From Diphasiastrum complanatum (lineage: Eukaryota > Streptophyta > Lycopodiopsida > Lycopodiales > Lycopodiaceae), in NCBI GenBank assembly GCA_029204225.1, contig MU832078.1, positions 24,348-88,347 of the forward strand: DNA of 64,000 bases. Reading direction: 5' to 3'. Made by a program: the position numbers and the translations under genes. A model generated the notes under the pieces. The model searched no databases. It was given only the letters and a program-made list of their open reading frames with translations, and was not told the DNA's origin. How positions within the stretch are numbered: the first letter of the stretch is position 1; every line of letters begins with the position of its first letter. Positions 53,571 through 64,000 of this stretch are shown one piece after another.

Positions 53571-53588
53571 TTCCTGACTCGCCTTTTC

Positions 53589-54335
53589 ATGTCACATCGC
53601 CGTACTAGGCAACCAACGCCAGTTGCGCTACCACCCCCCGCTGCCACTCTCTCTACACTTCATATTCCCCAGTTCACTGATGTTTTCCTAGCCTTCGCTT
53701 CCTCACAAGGTCAGTTTGAAATCGTTGGGTCCACAATTCCAATCACAGCTGCCCAAGTCGCCTCTTCCGTAGACACTCAAGATGCTTCACCGAACATGCA
53801 GGCTTTCATGGATATGTTTGATGATCCCAATCCTTTGGGGGATGTCTCAGAGCCCTGGACCCCCCTTTGAATCTCAATCCCTTGGAAAATGATTCAAACA
53901 AGTCCATGATAGCACTAATGTTTTCATCCATCTTTTCAGGTTGATCACCAAGATCAAGTAGATCAAGCACTAGACACCATTCAGATCATCCATGTTGTTA
54001 AATCATCGAAGCAGTTTGACGCCACAATACTTGATGGTTATGAAGAAGAACCGACACGACCTCAACGCCAAACGAGCACAACACCTGCAGTTCTTGTTCA
54101 TGTTGTTGTTGCTACTACAACCACAACACAAGTGGATTTTGGTGACGCACTAGGTTTAGTCAATAACCTTGCGTGCGTGATTAAGACTATTTTACATGAA
54201 AAGAAGGACATGGACAAAATAATTTTTGAGCTGGGATCCGTGAACACTTTTATTAGCCAAAAGGTGATCGAACTGAATCGGGAGTTAAAGACACCACACG
54301 AAGCAAAGTCCGAAGCCAAGACGAAGAAAGCCTAG
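53589..54335 (+). other. Coding-like relic, unrecognised
   Basis: Two frames, 53589-53870 (MSHRRTRQPTPVALPPPAATL, then NMQAFMDMFDDPNPLG) and 54132-54335 (MDFGDALGLVNNLACVI, coiled-coil-like Lys-rich end), directly follow copy 2 and may be pieces of the same degenerate unit. No domain recognised. Confidence 0.3.
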
Positions 54336-54389
54336 AAGTTAGTCGAAACATTGGAAGACCATGTGACAAGTCTTAAGAAGGGGAGATGT

Positions 54390-55149
54390 CGGTACTGAAG
54401 AAGGCATAGCACCAAATGCACAGGCCATGGAAGAAGGTCCATCTACTTACATGACCAGGCCTTTCTTTTAAAAACGGATCACCATTGAGGACCAGATCCA
54501 AACTTTTTTGCAGCAACATCCACACGAGTCCTCGAGGGGTGGATGGGTAATTAGGTTTAAGACCTCCGAGATCAAGGCCGACAAAGAATTGACAAACTAC
54601 CAGCATTGCCCTCGCCAATTGCAGGGAGATCCTTACTATGTGCCAATGTGAGAGAAAATAAATGGAAAGATTTTGGGATTCTAGTGGGACAAGTCAGCAT
54701 CCATACCCCAAACTGGCCCATAATCTACCAGAAGTACAATTGGAATATCTCAGTTGACTTCCATCGAGCCCTACAATTTTATGCAGCGGAGTACAATAAT
54801 TTGCCAGATTCAACTATTAGGCAATCTGCGCTTTTTACAAATGACTTGACAATGTTGGTGTCCATATCACCGAGATGGGATGATTGCCTTCCAGCATTGG
54901 CTTTCGATCCAAACGTCCCATTGGCATCCGATAAAATACAAGATCAGCTGCCATTGGCTAGATTAACTATCGAGCTGCGATGCTAGGCGGAGCATGGGAG
55001 TCCAGATTTACAACTTGGACAACCTCCAAAAATATTGAAAGGGCAAATAAGTGCTTTTTAACGCACAAAAAGGATTTCAACATTGAGCGCTTGGAATTCA
55101 TGGAAAAGGTGCAATGCCACCTAATAAAGGTGCGAAAAGAGCCGAAATA
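54390..55149 (+). pseudogene. Unrecognised coding relic
   Basis: Frames read ITIEDQIQTFLQQHPHESSR and WVIRFKTSEIKADKELTNY (54480-54600), then ENKWKDFGILVGQVSIHTPNW and FHRALQFYAAEYNNLPDS (to about 54970). After a one-base shift they read NYRAAMLGGAWESRFTTWTT to a stop at 55149. The pieces are consistent with one protein of 250 or more residues damaged by two or three indels. A possible LTR starts about 50 bp downstream (55197), so this may be the last ORF of an LTR element. Confidence 0.35.
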
Positions 55150-55184
55150 AATAATCTCGCAAGGTGTCATGGGACGCCACCAAT

Positions 55185-55610
55185 TTGGTGGGGATATTGT
55201 TGGAGGGTTTGTGGATCCCAAGACAACCCTAACCCTAGTTAATAAGTGAGAGGGATTTGGCACCCTGCGTGTGTAAGTCCAACCCGATGATCACATAGAG
55301 ATTTGATTAATTACAAAGCCAATATGCGAGACTTTTAATGTCACGGGGCTAAAAAGTCAAGTTAGTGAATAAAGTAGGAATTCTCACCAAAATTCATTTT
55401 TAAAATTGGGTCCTCCAATTAATGAATGGGTTCCCTCCACTAATTGAATATTTAGGTTTAGATTAGCCAATAGGATTGGGGTGCTCATCTCCTCAATTCA
55501 CTATATAAAAAGCAATTTTGAAGCATTGTACATGTTCTCTCATCATTTCAATACAAGCAAGTTGGCCCTCTTATAAAATGGATGGGGAATGCCTTTGCTC
55601 TCTATCTCTT
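55185..55610 (+). mobile_element. Putative LTR with TATA box
   Basis: A purine-rich GGTGGGGA (55190) precedes TGTTGGAGGGTTTGTGG (55197). CACTATATAAAAAGC at about 55500 is a good TATA box about 30-40 bp before an expected start. The layout matches the U3/R part of an LTR. The right end and a partner LTR were not identified. Confidence 0.4.
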
Positions 55611-55617
55611 TTCCTCC

Positions 55618-56138
55618 ATCTCTCATGCTTCTTTTGTGGTTGCACATGCTATGTCAACATAACTCTTGATGATAGGACCAAGGAGAATCCATCTTCAAGG
55701 AAATGTATGTTTGTTGGGTATAGTGACAAGGTTTACATTCCTACTACTAACAAAGTGATTGTGGGTAGAGATGTCATTTTTGATGAGGGGAACATTCCAA
55801 AAGTATCTTCAAGCATTATTAATGGTGATGTGTATGGATCTAACATTCTTGATGTTGATATATAGGATCCTATTTTAGATGGTGATGATGATGGACCTTC
55901 ATCAAGTCACAAGCCAAGGAGAACATCAAGGGAAAGACAAATGTCTTCAAGGCTCACAGATGATGCTATGCAAGTAGATGGATGTTTTCATGATTTTCCA
56001 GAAACTCAAGGATCTAGAAAAGAGATCTTAGTCAATGACTTTGATGGTCAAGTTGAAGATCAAGAGGTTGATCTCAAAGGGCTTCAACAAGTCAAAAGGG
56101 AAGTTGGCAATTTTGAACTAGTCAAGAGCATCAAATGA
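55618..56138 (+). pseudogene. Ty1/copia integrase C-terminal region
   Basis: FGCTCYV-like start (GCTCYVNITLDDRTKENPSS), then RKCMFVGYSDK and TNKVIVGRDVIFDEGNIPKV. This is the conserved copia block between integrase and RT. A stop at 55863 is followed by an acidic linker with PRRTSRERQ. The RT itself is missing. Confidence 0.8.
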
Positions 56139-56815
56139 GAGTCAATTGGCAAGGATGTTATGGATATGTTTTTGCAGGTTATTGAAGATTCAAGTAAGGT
56201 CAAAGGAGCAACAAGGAAGTGTTGTTCAAGTTTACTTTACTTGTTCTATCTCATGTTTGAGCAATTTCATGTGGATGTGTGCAAATTGTCAAGATATGGT
56301 AAAACTAGCTACATTGGTATTTTGATGTTGGATTTGTACTAGCATTCTTGGCTGGTTTTGTTGATGAAAATGAAGCTATTGAAGGTTTATTATATCACTT
56401 ATTCATGATCAGGTCATGAATTGAGAATGGCATCTTGTGGCAAGATGGAGATGGAGACTCATTCATGGAGTTTCATGGTGGATACATGGCAAGAAAAGAC
56501 AAAGATGGAGAAGACATGCAAGAAAATGGTGATCACTCACATTTATCATTTGATTGCTAGAATTTTCCAGAGAGTTCAATTTGATAGCATGGAGGAATCA
56601 TCTCATTTAGATTCTATTTAGTTCTTCATGTTCTATTCACATCTTGACATGTAAAATTGATGTAAGAAATAGTGAGGCATCCTAAGTGGATACTATTTTC
56701 GTATCAATTGTGGAAACTACTTAAGAACATTAGAAAGGAGGTCTATACTTAGGAAGGAGATCATTCTAAAGTTGGATCAAAGTTCTATGGTTGCTAAAAC
56801 TAGTTGAAGAGGGAG
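56139..56815 (+). other. Copia remnant ending in a polypurine tract
   Basis: No domain. GAAGAGGGAG at 56806-56815 directly before TGTGAGAAATTTC is the usual copia polypurine tract/3' LTR junction. Confidence 0.55.
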
Positions 56816-57450
<635 letters not shown>

Positions 57451-57514
57451 ATCTCATTCATAGTGTAGATGCTGATTTTTCTAAATTGGCAAGATTGGTG
57501 AATTGCTTGTCTTT

Positions 57515-57720
57515 CTAACCAAAGATCAAAGGAACATTTTGGATCTTAATGATCTGAAATTCTTCATATATATTACATAAAAAATTTGCACATGTAATAG
57601 CTTCTCCCCAAAAAGAAATGTGCAAAGAGACATCTAGTCGCATTGCTTTTGCACATTCACACAAAGATCTATTTTTGCTCTCGGCCACCCCATTTTGTTG
57701 GGGGGTGTGAAAATTGCAAT
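57515..57720 (-). pseudogene. Ty1/copia integrase core fragment, inverted
   Basis: The minus strand reads FHTPQQNGVAESKNRSLCE, AKAMRLDVSLHISFWGEAIT and CANFLCNI. This is the copia integrase segment around the catalytic Glu (QQNGVAE). No flanking domains are in frame. Confidence 0.8.
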
Positions 57721-57972
57721 TGGACCACAAATGACCGCAAATTGCAAACTGCAAATGACCGCATGCACTTGGACAACAAGTCCCTTGATAATAATATCGC
57801 CTACAAAAGTGCCAAAAACCTGGTATGTGCAATAGGGAACTAATTTGTCACAAGCCGAGGTGGATGAGTTGAACAAAGGTGGATATATATTGGAGACAGA
57901 CACATTTGACCAAATTTGTGAACATATCTCATTGACTTGAGACATGATTGTTTGGATGAGTTGTAATAGTCT

Positions 57973-58323
57973 GTTTGCCACGAGACTATATCCAAGGAGG
58001 CAAAAGAGCGGATGGGCAGAGCTCTAAGCTTGAATGGTCATCTGAGAAAAGTTACCAACCTTTTGTCGGAGCACAAAGAGAAATATACTATTGAAAGTTT
58101 TGAGTCCATTCAAAGAGACAAGTTGTATGAAGTCACAATTGCAAAAAAAACCAGCGTGCACATGCGAAGATTTTCGAAAATTTGTTGCATGCAAACATAT
58201 GTACTTCGTCTACTTGGTGGTGAAGGGTCTTGATGCTATCAACATGATGTTCATACACCAACCAATTATCAGCTACGAAGAGCTATTTCATATTTTTGCT
58301 CTGCCATGTAGGGGTCTACAGTA
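57973..58323 (+). pseudogene. SWIM-type zinc-finger protein fragment
   Basis: HETISKEAKERMGRALSLNG and YTIESFESIQRDKLYEVTIAKK lead to a one-base shift in an A run (58142-58150). Then comes PACTCEDFRKFVACKHMYFV followed by YLVVKGLDAIN. The CxC...CxH pattern (CTC, CKH) is the SWIM zinc finger, found in ZSWIM/MEX-type ubiquitin ligases and in MULE transposases. The short YEVTI-CTCEDF spacing looks more like the former. It could be an exon of a host gene, a gene fragment captured by a transposon, or a pseudogene. Confidence 0.5.
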
Positions 58324-58930
58324 AATGTAGGAGTCTATTCATTCCTATGTTGGAATGGTGTCAATTTTATTTCACAGACATCATATCCTACGACTGCATA
58401 CACTATCGGATATCGAAGTTTTGGTTCCACTTTTTTAATGGGTCTAAAATAGATGTAGGAGCCTTTACGTGTAAGTGTGTGATTTGGTTTCTATTTTGTT
58501 GCACATACATAAAATCCAACGACTAAATACACTTTCGGTTATTGGAGTCTCGCTAAAGCTTTTGTACTTCTTGACATCACGAGTTCCATTTTAAATGATG
58601 TTTTTGCAATATCTGATATTTGTCGTGCACAATACCTTCAAAGCGCATCAATCAATATAAAATACATCTGGCTTGGAAAACCCAACTCAACGAGTAAGTA
58701 TAGCAATGAAGAATGTCATATGAGCACTGCTTTGAACTTTGTGAAAGATATTGCTATCACATGGGTTTTCTCCGAAATACATTTGAGCTATATCTCGATT
58801 ATTGATTCATTATTAGCAAGGATGGGTATCTGACTTGACAAGGCCCTAGTATGCAAGCCAGTTTGGATACAAGACCCTAGCAACTGCAAGATATCACCTA
58901 TAATGACATTGTATGAAAAAGAAATCTGTA
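58324..58930. other. Unassigned sequence
   Basis: Two diverged copies of a GTAGGAG...CATC.TACGACTGCATACACT.TCGG-like phrase (58328-58425 and 58450-58545). Nothing else. Confidence 0.4.
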
Positions 58931-60000
58931 AGAAATTTAAACATGAATGACTTGTCAGAGTTTTTGAAATTTCGATTTCCAGAGTTTTCTGAATTTTTCG
59001 TTACCCAGATTTTTTCGAAAATGTTTGGATACCCAGAATTTTTCAGAAACTTTTCAATATCCAGAGTTCAAAAATTTTCAATATTTGAAATAAAAAATAC
59101 CCAGAATTTTTTAATACCCTAAGTCCATAATTTTCCATACCCAAAATTCAAAATTTTCAATTACTAGAAATTTTTGAAACCCTAAGCCCAAAATTTTTTA
59201 TATTCAGAATTTGAAATTTTTGATAACCAGAATTTTTGATACCCTAAACCCAGATTTTTTTTGAAACTTTTTCAATTCCCAAAAATTTTCAAAATTTTTT
59301 CAATATCTAGAGTTCGAAATCTTTTGATACCTGAAATAAAAAAATTTTGATACCTAGATCTGAATTTTTTCATACCAAAAATTAAAAGTTTTTAATACGG
59401 GATCGACTTGGAGAATTTCTCAAAAATTTCGATATCTATCAATTTTCGATAACTTAAGCCCAGAATTTTCGATATCCAGAATTCATAGTTTTTTATTACC
59501 AAAATTTTTTGATGCCCAAATTTTTTGATACCTAGATCTGAATTTTTCGATTTAAAAAATCAGAAGTTTTCAATACGGGTCGTCTCGGAGAATTTTTGAT
59601 ACCCTAAGCCCAGAATTTTCAATACCCAGAATTCGAAATTTTCGATGCCCTAAAAGCCCAAAATTTTTCAGAATTCAAAATTTTTGGTAACCAAAATTTT
59701 TCCATGTCTAGAATTTTTTATACTCTAAGCCCAGAATTTTTGATACCCTAAACCCAGAATTTTTTTTTAAAGTTTTTCGATACTTTAAGCCCAAAATTTT
59801 TGATATCCACAATTTAAAATTTTCAATAACCAGAATTTTTCGATGCCCAAAAATTTTGATATCTTAAGTCCGGAATTTTCGATATCCTAAACCCAAAAAT
59901 TTTTTAGAACTTTTTCGGTTTCCAGAAATCATTTGAAAATTCACCCATAATTCTGAAATTTATCCTAAACCGAGAATTTTTTGATACCGAAAATTTGTTC
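58931..60000. repeat. AT-rich array of GATACCCAGAATTTT units, about 1.07 kb
   Basis: A degenerate tandem array whose units combine AATTTTTGATACCC, TAAGCCCAGAATTTTCGATA and CCAGAATTCAAAATTTT at roughly 20-25-bp spacing. Orientation is opposite to the main arm at 43735-44120. Confidence 0.8.
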
Positions 60001-60309
60001 TTTGTTATTTGAGAATCTCGACCACAAGAGAATACTTGGCTTCAATTTTGTTTGGCCAAATTACAAAGAATTGTTCTCCTCGACATATGATCATTTGGAA
60101 ACAAAAAAAACTCACAAAACTCCGACATCCGTTACTCGCAACTTGTTAAGCCCCTAGCCCCACTATCAATCCACCATATGTCCTTGCTTGATGTTGTTGT
60201 TGTAATTGCCATCAAGGATGAGAGTTGCAATCATCCTCCTCCTCCTCAATCACAAGATTGCCTCGCTTTTCCTTCTCTTGAGAATTTTTCTTCTTGTAGC
60301 ACTCGAAAG
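60001..60309. other. Unassigned sequence
   Basis: Downstream (3') part of the copia gag region on the minus strand; no clear domain. Confidence 0.4.
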
Positions 60310-61071
60310 CAAAATGTCATTTTTTGCCACAAAAGAAACATTTTAGCTTTGATTTTTCTTTCTTGGATTTGCCTTTGGAGCTTGATCCACCCTCCTTGTC
60401 CCCGACCTCCTTGTCTTGGTTCTTTTTGGATGAGTGAGTCTTCTTTTTGCCTTTGAATGAGAAGTTGGCCTTCTCATCACCTCCTTGCAAGGACATGGAT
60501 CCCATCCTTGATTTGAGATGAAACATCCTACTCTCCTTGACCACAAGCACATTATGGAGCTTGTCAATAGTAGGTAGCTTATCTTGAATGACAAAACTTT
60601 GGACTAAATTAGAATGATCTTCACTAAGTCTATTTAGAATGACTTGCACAAGTTCATTGTCTTGGATCTCATATCCTATTGAAGCCAATTCTTTATTAAA
60701 AAATTTGATCCTAAGCATATACTCTTGTGCACTCTCTCACTTCCTTTCATGCTTTGAAGCACTTGATTCCTAAGCATGAATATTGTTGAAGTGTTATAGG
60801 ATTCATAGATGCCTTTTAATGAATCCCAAACATCCTTGGCCGAGACAAAAGATGACACCTCTTTCAAGAGGTCATTGCTCACAGTCATCTTGATGCAATG
60901 TAAGGCCAATCTAGCCTTTCTCTTGTATCTAGCTTGCTCTTGTCCAACAAGAGGTTCATCCTCCTCTTCTAGGACAATCTCATAGAGATCATGGAGCACT
61001 AAAAGTGACTCCATTCTCACTTTCCAAATGGAATAGTTAATGGATGTGAGTCTCTCATTGGCTTCTAACAA
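60310..61071 (-). pseudogene. Ty1/copia gag, copy 1
   Basis: Starts MLEANERLTSINYSIWKVRM (the N.. W... motif of copia gag), then DSLKGIYESYNTSTIFMLRN. After a frameshift near 60720 come LVQVILNRLSEDHSNLVQSF, a Lys/Ser-rich linker and a zinc knuckle CFFCGKK.HFAFEC with a stop inside it. Gag forms the particle that packages element RNA. About 650 bp of leader separate it from a primer site. Confidence 0.8.
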
Positions 61072-61722
61072 TGGATGTCATAATAAATGATATTGACTTG
61101 AATGATATTGATATTGACTTGAAATGGATGTCATAATGAATAATATTGACTTGAAATTCACAAAGATTTCACTCAATGGAATGATCTAAGGTAGACTTCT
61201 AGCACTCTAGATGCTTCTAGTCTCGTCCCAATCCAACTAGCACAAAGCTAGATTGATGGTACAATGATCACTACCAATTTATAGCAAATCATCCCTAAAT
61301 CTATGATTTTTGGCCAATCAACTCTCTAGAAGTTTTCACTCTCTATCAAGATCTGATAAATCAATTTTTTGGGCCTGATTTGAGCTTCAAAACATTCACT
61401 ACAATGAATCATTACAAGATATAAATATAGATTTGAAAATTATGAGGCTAGTCTAAACAATGCACCAAAAAACTTGAAAAATAGATGTGTGTGTGAAATT
61501 TGGGACAAATTCAAAGTTAGGCTCTTCTCAAATAGGTCCAATACGGACTCACACATGTGAACAGTACATCTGCAGCCAAAAACTCAATTTTATTCAAAAA
61601 ATTTTGATGCTACCACTCACTTCTAGCTCGCCCTCACAAGATTAGATCAAGCACGCAAAAAATTGCTAATTTGGGTGTTTTCATTGATCATTATCATTGT
61701 CACTTGTACTTAATACCAGCTT
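61072..61722 (-). other. Leader of copia copy 1 (non-coding)
   Basis: Between gag and primer site. Contains a short duplicated phrase TAATATTGACTTGAA/TGATATTGACTTGAA (61085-61150). Confidence 0.5.
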
Positions 61723-61738
61723 GGCTTTGATACCAAGT
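61723..61738 (-). other. Primer binding site of copia copy 1
   Basis: The minus strand reads ACTTGGTATCAAAGCC directly after ...TTTCA, a typical copia LTR end. The 5' LTR should extend upwards from 61739. Confidence 0.75.
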
Positions 61739-62399
61739 TGAAATCTGAAAATTTTGGACCTTAATTGAATCTATAATCGATCCACAAGTGGTGTTGGATG
61801 CCAATTAGATAGATCAATCACAATTCTAATGTGTAGAATTAGATCTAGATCAAAAAATACATCTAATTAGTAAGAACAATTTGATTAATGATCAATATAC
61901 TTCAAGAGCGGCCTCACATGCGTTGAAATACATGTCAGTAGTACGGAAAATGAGCAGAGATTATAGTACATTACTCATTGATAGCATTCATCGCAAGAAA
62001 TCACAACACAAATAGTGGAAAAACAAGGATATGCGATTGTTTCTTGATGATTTTCAAACCTCTTTGTGATATTTAAGTTTTATTGATGATTCATATTAAT
62101 AAGATAAACAAATAATTTTAAATCTTACATTGTAACAATTTTTAAATCTTAAAATATTAACAATGAATCGCATACAGTTTTGAAATTATATCAAAATCCT
62201 TTTATATTGCATTTTTGAATTTTTTTTAAAAATATTTAAAATTTTCAAATTCACCTAATTTAACAATTATCTTTCATAATAACAAATTGCACACAACTAA
62301 TGTTCCTACTATTTTTGTGATTTGAATATAAAATTTTTAAAATATCTTGCAATCTCAATCCAAATTTTAAATATCTGCAAAATGTTACATCTTACAACT
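61739..62399 (-). other. Probable copia LTR and unassigned AT-rich sequence
   Basis: The LTR start was not located. Bases 62080-62390 are very AT-rich. Confidence 0.35.
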
Positions 62400-63069
62400 T
62401 CTTGAAACAATTAGAAGCAAAATGCCCCCTTCTTACCACAAAAGAAACACTTCTGTTGGATTTGCAACTTGTTGATGGTTGTGAGGACTCCCCATCACTC
62501 TCCACCTTTGACTTGTCCTTCTTGAAATGTTGATGAGGCTCTTTGCCCCTTCGTCTTGGCTTGTCCTTTGTGAAATATGCCCTTCACCTCTCCATCATCC
62601 TTCAATCCATTTAGGATCACTTGCACTAGCTCTCTTGAATTGAGGTTGGTCTCTATGTAAGCAAGCTCTCTATGAAGATCTTTGACTCTCAAAACATAAC
62701 TTGAGGCACTCTCATTACTCCTTAGGAAGCTTTGAAAAATTTGATTCATTAGTGTGAGAAACTTTGATGTGTTCCTTGTCTCATAGATGGATTTCAATTG
62801 TTCCAAGCCTCCTTGGATGAGGTACATGAGCCAATCTCCCTCAACACTTCATTGGAAACATTCATCTTTATGATATGTAGGGCCATCCTAGCCCTATTTT
62901 TGTAGTTTTGGACCTCTTGGAGCACTTGAGGCTTCTCCTCAAGTCCTAGCACAATCTCCATCAGATCTTGGAGTACCAAAATGGACTCCATCCTTACCTT
63001 CCAAATAGCATAATTGGAGATGTTCAATCTCTCACCATGATCCAACAAAATGGAACCCAAAGAAGTCAT
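62400..63069 (-). pseudogene. Ty1/copia gag, copy 2
   Basis: MTSLGSILLDHGERLNISNY then AIWKVRMESILVLQDL (63069-62940), then LKSIYETRNTSKFLTLMNQI and LVQVILNGL after a frameshift near 62800. A decayed zinc knuckle, CFFCGKKGAFCF, is at about 62445-62410. It is homologous to copy 1 and in the same orientation, 1.3 kb away. Confidence 0.8.
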
Positions 63070-63104
63070 TTTTTTGAGAAATTCACTTGTAAATGATCAA
63101 AAGT

Positions 63105-64000
<896 letters not shown>

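Overview
This window looks like repeat-rich nuclear DNA from a plant-lineage eukaryote. Three observations support this: a spliced gene with GT-AG introns; Ty3/gypsy, Ty1/copia and LINE retroelement relics with plant-style tRNA-Met primer sites; and a short TTTAGGG-type (reverse strand) telomere motif. The only clear host gene is the 3' part of CFAP52 (WDR16/FAP52), an axonemal WD40 protein. That points to a lineage with flagellated sperm (bryophyte, lycophyte, fern, cycad/Ginkgo or charophyte alga) rather than a flowering plant. I cannot name the species.

Layout. Bases 1-1530 hold little that I can assign. Bases 1536-6345 are a nearly full-length but dead LINE (ORF1, then an endonuclease/RT ORF2) ending in a hairpin and a CTTT/CT tail. 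A second LINE 5' end (6346-7541) abuts that tail. Bases 7545-9887 are a scrambled set of LINE pieces in both orientations. Bases 9888-12480 are microsatellites, an alternating purine-pyrimidine block and a 53-bp higher-order minisatellite. Bases 12778-13400 are gypsy remains broken by a short LTR with a perfect primer binding site.

CFAP52 exons lie at 14003-14086, 14324-14392, 19036-19137, 33674-33874 and 34097-34294 (+). All four introns are phase 0. The 4.6-kb intron holds a LINE with a gypsy fragment inside it. The 14.5-kb intron holds at least four gypsy relics in both orientations, an LTR fragment and a LINE ORF1/ORF2 junction fragment. Just downstream, 34786-39761 (-) is a structurally complete chromodomain gypsy element with LTRs, a primer site, a 5-bp target duplication and an almost absent gag.

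Bases 39767-64000 are older and AT-rich. They contain copia and Tat/Athila-like gypsy fragments, two copies of an uncharacterised protein family (50996-51625 and 52827-53570), another unrecognised coding relic (54390-55149), a SWIM zinc-finger fragment, two AT-rich arrays sharing a GATACC/GGTATC unit in opposite orientation, two copia gag relics and two long CT arrays.

The most interesting signals are structural. Three LINE families share a 3'-end hairpin whose stem changes by compensation. LINE ends repeatedly sit at CT/CTTT microsatellites. A CCAGCGCCCTACT leader motif recurs in three gypsy families and is tandemly amplified in one. I see no tRNA or rRNA gene and no CRISPR array. Apart from CFAP52, essentially all recognisable coding sequence is broken retroelement.
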